Positions 4,547 through 8,239 of a DNA stretch of 8,239 nt are shown here, one piece after another. The DNA comes from Clostridia bacterium (GTDB lineage: Bacteria; Bacillota; Clostridia; Oscillospirales; Acutalibacteraceae). Below the pieces are notes generated by a model. That model was not told the DNA's origin, ran no database searches, and was given only the letters and a program-made list of their open reading frames with translations. Positions within the stretch are counted from its first letter, which is position 1. Each line of letters begins with the position of its first letter. Position numbers and translations under genes: made by a program. The DNA is taken from positions 1-8,239 of the forward strand of contig JAFOCH010000094.1 in NCBI GenBank assembly GCA_017381395.1, in the 5' to 3' direction.

Positions 4547-6004
4547 TTATCCGTTTGAGCCGAGGGTAACCGAAAGACTGCCCTCTTTTCCATTACGATA
4601 AATTCCGACGGTAACGGTATCCCCTGCCTTATGACTCTTTATCGCGCTGACCAAATCATCATATCCTGCAACTTTATTTCCATCAAACGAAACGATAATA
4701 TCACCGCTCTTAAGTCCTGCTTTTTCGGCAGGTCCACCTTCGGTAACGGAGGAAATATATGCGCCGCCAGTAAAGTTGGTGTTAATTTCAACGCCGAGAT
4801 ATGCTGCTGAATCGGAAGGAGTACCGTCCATTCCATTTTCGATAATATCATTACAAATATCGACGACTGTATTTACAGGAATACAAAAGCCCATTCCCTC
4901 GTATCCCGAAGCTGAAATCTTTACATTCGGTACACCTACAAGCTGTCCCTCTACGTCAACGAGAGCTCCGCCCGAGTTTCCTGGATTGATAGCCGCATCG
5001 GTCTGGATAAGCGACATTGTTACCGAATCGACCGCTAATTTTCGGTCGAGACCGCTGATAATTCCACTTGTAACCGAGCCAGCAAATTCGATACCTCCCG
5101 GGTTTCCGATTGCGATTACCGATTGCCCAATTGCAAGCTTTGACGAATCGCCGATTTTGATAGCGGGAAGACCTGATTTTTCAATCTTTAACACGGCAAG
5201 GTCGGCGGCCGAATTATATCCGATTATCGAGGCGGAAATTGCATTTTCGTTATCCTCATTAAGATAAACATCCACCTTTGCACCAACTGTATTAGACGAA
5301 TATACGGCAGAAATTACGTGATAGTTGGTAATAATATATCCATCGGTTGAATATATAACGCCCGAACCGTAGCTGGTTGATTCGTAAACCTGATTACCAC
5401 CATAATATCCAAAGAAGGGCGAATATGAATTATTCTGTGTTTTTGTCGTAACTTCAATGCAAACAACACTCGGCGTAACCGCTGTGGCAACTGCTTCAAC
5501 CTGCGACATTTCAACAGTTGACTGAATGATCGTAGTTTCGTTATTTTTAGAGTCGTTATTAATCTTTCCGGTGTTTATTTTAAGAGATGCCGCAATCGAA
5601 ACCGAAACAACTGCGGTAATAATTGCTGTAATAGCCATGCAAAGAATTACCGTTCCAATTGAAACGGGACGTGGCTCCTTTTTCTTTACAGGTGCAGCAG
5701 TCGGCTGTGAATAATTAGCTGTCGGCTGAGTGTAATTATAGCCGTTAGAATATCCGCCATTCGAATAGCTGCCATAGCCGTATCCGTTATAATTCGATTG
5801 ATTGGACTGGTTATATTGCGGCTGACGTGACTGATAGGTGTACTGCTGATGTGTCGGCTGTTCATTAACCTGATTTGGCTGCCGATAATCAGAATCCTGA
5901 ATTATTTGATCACTTTTATAGCTATAATTCTGTGATTCATTAGTATTTTCGCCACTGGTTTCAGCTGAGTTTTCGGTAAAGTCGTCTCTATTAAACTCGT
6001 TCAT
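4547..6004 (-). CDS. htrA: Membrane-anchored HtrA/DegP-type serine protease with one PDZ domain
   Basis: A 485-residue S1C (trypsin-fold) protease of envelope quality control, degrading or refolding damaged exported proteins outside the membrane. Order: a cytoplasmic tail of about 110 residues, very rich in Gln, Asn, Tyr, Ser and Gly (Tyr/Asn/Gly-rich at 71-92); a Lys-rich stop (107-109); one membrane helix at about 115-139; a linker; the protease domain at about 165-395; and a PDZ domain at about 402-482. The catalytic triad is intact: His229 (TNYHV), Asp268 (AADLAVL) and Ser344 (GNSGG), with the flanking TDAAINPGNSGG typical of HtrA. The start ATG has GGAGG 11 bases upstream. The gene is monocistronic, convergent with the PqqD-like gene and divergent from the class A PBP. 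A perfect palindrome precedes its promoter. The family is certain; which of several HtrA paralogues this is cannot be told. Confidence 0.95.
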   Translation of the reverse strand: MNEFNRDDFTENSAETSGENTNESQNYSYKSDQIIQDSDYRQPNQVNEQPTHQQYTYQSRQPQYNQSNQSNYNGYGYGSYSNGGYSNGYNYTQPTANYSQPTAAPVKKKEPRPVSIGTVILCMAITAIITAVVSVSIAASLKINTGKINNDSKNNETTIIQSTVEMSQVEAVATAVTPSVVCIEVTTKTQNNSYSPFFGYYGGNQVYESTSYGSGVIYSTDGYIITNYHVISAVYSSNTVGAKVDVYLNEDNENAISASIIGYNSAADLAVLKIEKSGLPAIKIGDSSKLAIGQSVIAIGNPGGIEFAGSVTSGIISGLDRKLAVDSVTMSLIQTDAAINPGNSGGALVDVEGQLVGVPNVKISASGYEGMGFCIPVNTVVDICNDIIENGMDGTPSDSAAYLGVEINTNFTGGAYISSVTEGGPAEKAGLKSGDIIVSFDGNKVAGYDDLVSAIKSHKAGDTVTVGIYRNGKEGSLSVTLGSNG

Positions 6005-6047
6005 TTATGGTCAATCCTCCGATTAAAATGAAATAAATACCAAATTA

Positions 6048-6076
6048 ATTGTATTCTGATGACATAATAATATCAA
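6048..6076 (-). promoter_or_regulatory. Sigma-A promoter of htrA
   Basis: On the minus strand TTGATA (6076-6071, 5/6) is followed by 17 bases and TACAAT (6053-6048, 5/6). The expected start is near 6041, about 37 bases before the ATG. Confidence 0.75.
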
Positions 6077-6080
6077 TATG

Positions 6081-6099
6081 TTTCTCAACGGTTGAGAAA
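6081..6099. repeat. Perfect 9-1-9 palindrome upstream of the htrA promoter
   Basis: TTTCTCAAC-G-GTTGAGAAA is a perfect inverted repeat with one central base, ending four bases before the htrA -35 and centred about 49 bases before the expected start. Such a compact site with no loop is unlikely to be an RNA hairpin and fits a dimeric transcription factor. It does not match the CIRCE element or the CtsR repeat used for other protein-quality genes. Confidence 0.65.
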
Positions 6100-6323
6100 A
6101 TATGAATTAAAAGTAAACAAATTGACTAATATTTCGACTAAATCATAATAAATATACAAAAAATATATTTATACTAGAAATTTGAAACAATATGTGGTAT
6201 TATATATGTTGAGATTGTATGATATATTGCCTTTTGCCCCATAATGATAACAGTTTTTTTCATCTCGGTCAAGAAGCAATTGTCAAAAGATTAAAATACT
6301 GTAACTTTATTTTTCGAAAAATG
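6100..6323. other. AT-rich intergenic region between htrA and the class A PBP
   Basis: Together with the flanking promoter elements this makes a 393-base gap between the two divergent start codons. I see no coding frame or structured RNA gene in it. It holds an AT-only inverted repeat (ATAAATATA and TATATTTAT, 6148-6172, 7-base spacer), two copies of GACTAA twelve bases apart (6124 and 6136), and long A/T runs. These could be upstream promoter elements or bent DNA. Confidence 0.6.
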
Positions 6324-6332
6324 TGATATAAT
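6324..6332 (+). promoter_or_regulatory. Extended -10 promoter of the class A PBP gene
   Basis: TGATATAAT is a perfect TATAAT preceded by the TGn extended -10 element. No good -35 hexamer sits 16-18 bases upstream, and the extended -10 can compensate for that. The expected start is near 6339, with a leader of about 59 bases. An AT-rich stretch upstream may act as an UP element. Confidence 0.65.
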
Positions 6333-6397
6333 AGAGGTTCAGTAATTAAATTCAATTTCTAAAAAGCAAACAACTTTTTTATACAGGAGGCGATATT

Positions 6398-8239
6398 ATG
6401 GCCGGCGATTATGAGCGCAGAAACGGCTTTGATGACGATCAGTCATATTCAAGCGGTTTCAGCACTACATCTTCGGGACAGACAGGACGCTCACGTTCGA
6501 CCGCAGGTCGAAACGCTGACGCAACTGGTTCAGTCCGCGGCAATTCAAGCCGAAATGCTCGACCGTCATCTTCGCGATACAATTCAACATCAAGCAGAGG
6601 TGCAAACAACCTCAGCTCAACAGGCGCAGATGCTACCTCGGGCAAACCTTCAAAAAATAAAAAGGAGAAAAAGCCGAAGTCAAAGGCAAGACGCATTATT
6701 GGTACTATTGGAAAAATTGTATTATCAATCTTTCTCATTGGTATCATAGCGGCATTCCTCGTAGTTGGTGCGTTTGGTATTTATATGTTTGGGTTCGTTG
6801 ACGATTCCATTGACTTTAACCTCAATGACCTCACCGTTAACCAAAAGTCCATCCTATACGTCCGCGACGAAAAAGACCCGAGCAAATGGGTAGTTTATCA
6901 GGAACTATTTAAGGAAAATCGCGAATGGGTCGACCTTGAAAATATGACAAAGCATCTTCCCCACGCATTTGTTGCGGCAGAAGATCAGCGTTTTTACACC
7001 CATAGCGGTGTCGACTGGAAGAGAACGATTGCATCGTTTGCTAATATGATTGTCCCCTTCCTCGGCTCACAGCAGGGTGGTTCAACCATCGACCAGCAGT
7101 TGATAAAGAACCTGACAAACGATAACGACGTCAGCCCGATGAGAAAAATTCGCGAAATCATGAGAGCAAGAAAGATTGACGAAACCTATTCAAAGGACGT
7201 TATCCTTGAATGCTATCTCAATTACATTTATCTATTCAATAACTGCTACGGCGTTGAATCGGCTGCCGAGTATTACTTCGGCAAACCGAGCTCTGAGCTT
7301 AACATTCAGGAATGTGCTTCACTTGCCGCCATTACAAAAGAGCCCGCGGCATACGACCCGATTACAAAGACCGAAAAGCACAAAAATCGTCGTGACTGGG
7401 TAATTCGTGAAATGTGCGCTCAGGGGTATATCTCCGAAGCTGAAAGAGATGCCGCAATCGCGTCAAAGGTTGAACTTTTCGGCATAGCAGGAAAACGTTA
7501 TGACGCCATTCAGTCAAGCGGAAGCGACATTTCGGACGAACAGGCAGCAGCTCAAATCGAGCAAAACGGCGAAACAACTAAAAAGAAGGACGAAACTGAA
7601 AAAGAAGTTTTCTCCTACTTTACCGATACCCTTATTGACCAGCTCGTTGACGACCTGGTTGAGAAAAAGGGATATACAAAAGAACGTGCCGAGGACGTTT
7701 TATACACCGGTGGATACAAGATTTATGCTACCCTCGACACAAAGGTTCAAAAGTCGGTTGACGAGGTATTCACTACCGATAAAAACTGGTCAAAGGTATA
7801 CGGCGTAAAAGGATTGCCCAATGGTGCAATTACCATTATGGATTATGAAGGTCACGTCGTAGCAATTTGCGGCGGTCGCGGAGAAAAGACCGTTAGCCGC
7901 GGACTTAACCACGCTACGGCACCTCATCAGCCGGGCTCTTCGATGAAGCCGGTAGGTATTTATGCCGCCGCACTCGAAGACAACCTTATTACATGGTCTT
8001 CACTTATCGAAAACTCGGCGCTCACCTACAACGGAACAAAACTTAAAAACTATGACCGTTCTACAAGTGGCCCCGTTACCGTTCAGAATGCACTTGAGCG
8101 TTCACTCAACCTTGTTCCCGCACGTATTCTTATCGACTACGGCGAAGAAAAGGCATATAACTTTGCTACCGAACGTCTCCATTTATCAACCCTCGTTGAA
8201 CAGGATAAAAACGTTTCTGGTATGGCTCTGGGCGGAAGC
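6398..8239 (+). CDS. Class A penicillin-binding protein (bifunctional PBP1a-type), 3'-truncated by the window edge
   Basis: The first 614 codons of a bifunctional peptidoglycan synthase, open to the last base. Order: a Ser/Arg/Gly/Asn-rich cytoplasmic tail (about 1-90) ending in a Lys-rich patch; a membrane helix at about 107-131; a GT51 glycosyltransferase domain; a Lys/Glu/Gln-rich linker; and the start of the transpeptidase domain. GT51 motifs are all visible: EDQRFYTHSGVD with catalytic Glu195, GGSTIDQQ at 227-234, RKIREIMRARKI, and ILECYLNYIYLF. In the transpeptidase domain the nucleophile motif SSMK (Ser514, Lys517) and SLN (569-571) are present; the KTG motif must lie beyond the window. 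The start is the ATG at 6398 with AGGAGG seven bases upstream. The enzyme polymerises lipid II glycan strands and cross-links their peptides outside the membrane. It is divergent from htrA. The exact PBP subtype cannot be fixed from this part. Confidence 0.95.
   Translation, partial: MAGDYERRNGFDDDQSYSSGFSTTSSGQTGRSRSTAGRNADATGSVRGNSSRNARPSSSRYNSTSSRGANNLSSTGADATSGKPSKNKKEKKPKSKARRIIGTIGKIVLSIFLIGIIAAFLVVGAFGIYMFGFVDDSIDFNLNDLTVNQKSILYVRDEKDPSKWVVYQELFKENREWVDLENMTKHLPHAFVAAEDQRFYTHSGVDWKRTIASFANMIVPFLGSQQGGSTIDQQLIKNLTNDNDVSPMRKIREIMRARKIDETYSKDVILECYLNYIYLFNNCYGVESAAEYYFGKPSSELNIQECASLAAITKEPAAYDPITKTEKHKNRRDWVIREMCAQGYISEAERDAAIASKVELFGIAGKRYDAIQSSGSDISDEQAAAQIEQNGETTKKKDETEKEVFSYFTDTLIDQLVDDLVEKKGYTKERAEDVLYTGGYKIYATLDTKVQKSVDEVFTTDKNWSKVYGVKGLPNGAITIMDYEGHVVAICGGRGEKTVSRGLNHATAPHQPGSSMKPVGIYAAALEDNLITWSSLIENSALTYNGTKLKNYDRSTSGPVTVQNALERSLNLVPARILIDYGEEKAYNFATERLHLSTLVEQDKNVSGMALGGS

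Noticed and set aside
4776..5267. Long open frame on the plus strand opposite htrA (163 residues)
   Set aside because: It is antisense to the conserved protease domain, with Pro/Ser-rich meaningless sequence and no family features.
6148..6172. AT-only inverted repeat ATAAATATA / TATATTTAT
   Set aside because: In a stretch made almost entirely of A and T such symmetry is expected by chance, and it is not placed at a recognised promoter element.
6439..6747. Arg/Glu-rich frame on the minus strand and its plus-strand counterpart at 6411-6749 inside the PBP tail
   Set aside because: Both are shadows of the low-complexity tail. The frame starting at 6398 with AGGAGG continues into clear GT51 motifs.
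1..8239. Mobile element, CRISPR array, tRNA, rRNA or a new multi-gene defence or RiPP cluster
   Set aside because: I saw no transposase or integrase motif, regularly spaced direct repeats, tRNA-like folds or clustered unknown genes. The genes are mostly known families in separate transcription units.

Overview
The window looks like chromosomal DNA from a low-to-moderate GC, endospore-forming member of the Clostridia (Oscillospiraceae/Ruminococcaceae-like). This rests on a complete cotJABC spore-coat operon, Firmicutes-type ribosome binding sites (AGGAGG, GGAGG), sigma-A promoters, a class A penicillin-binding protein with a long cytoplasmic tail, and compact rho-independent terminators with T-tracts. 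No 16S rRNA gene is present and the genus cannot be named from this sequence.

Layout. Bases 2-1509 (+) hold the 3' part of rsmA/ksgA (16S rRNA dimethyladenosine transferase). It is coupled through a TAATG overlap to a 304-residue single-pass membrane protein that I do not recognise, and a strong hairpin terminator follows. Bases 1576-2874 (+) are a self-contained fucO-like unit. In order it has a near-perfect Rex-type operator (TTGATAA-N4-TTAACAA), a sigma-A promoter, a perfect inverted repeat at the expected transcription start, a 381-residue iron-dependent lactaldehyde/1,2-propanediol oxidoreductase, and a 20-bp perfect terminator stem. Bases 2962-4060 (-) hold cotJC, cotJB and cotJA, tightly overlapped and read from a candidate sigma-E promoter. 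Bases 4158-4531 (+) are a monocistronic 87-residue PqqD-family protein with a very good promoter and its own terminator. Bases 4547-6004 (-) hold a membrane-anchored HtrA/DegP-type serine protease with one PDZ domain, and a perfect 9-1-9 palindrome lies just upstream of its promoter. After an AT-rich intergenic region, bases 6398-8239 (+) hold the first 614 codons of a class A penicillin-binding protein (GT51 glycosyltransferase plus the start of the transpeptidase domain), which runs off the window.

How the parts fit. Most units are independent transcription units with housekeeping, envelope or sporulation roles. FucO would recycle NADH by reducing lactaldehyde to 1,2-propanediol, and a Rex-type site in front of it fits redox control. 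CotJABC would act in the mother cell during sporulation. HtrA and the class A PBP are both extracytoplasmic, membrane-tethered proteins with about 105-115 residue low-complexity cytoplasmic tails, transcribed divergently from a shared region.

I see no clear new multi-gene system, mobile element, CRISPR array or RNA gene. The points most worth following are the Rex-like operator at fucO, the orphan PqqD-like (RiPP recognition element fold) gene, the uncharacterised rsmA-coupled membrane protein, and three candidate operator palindromes.
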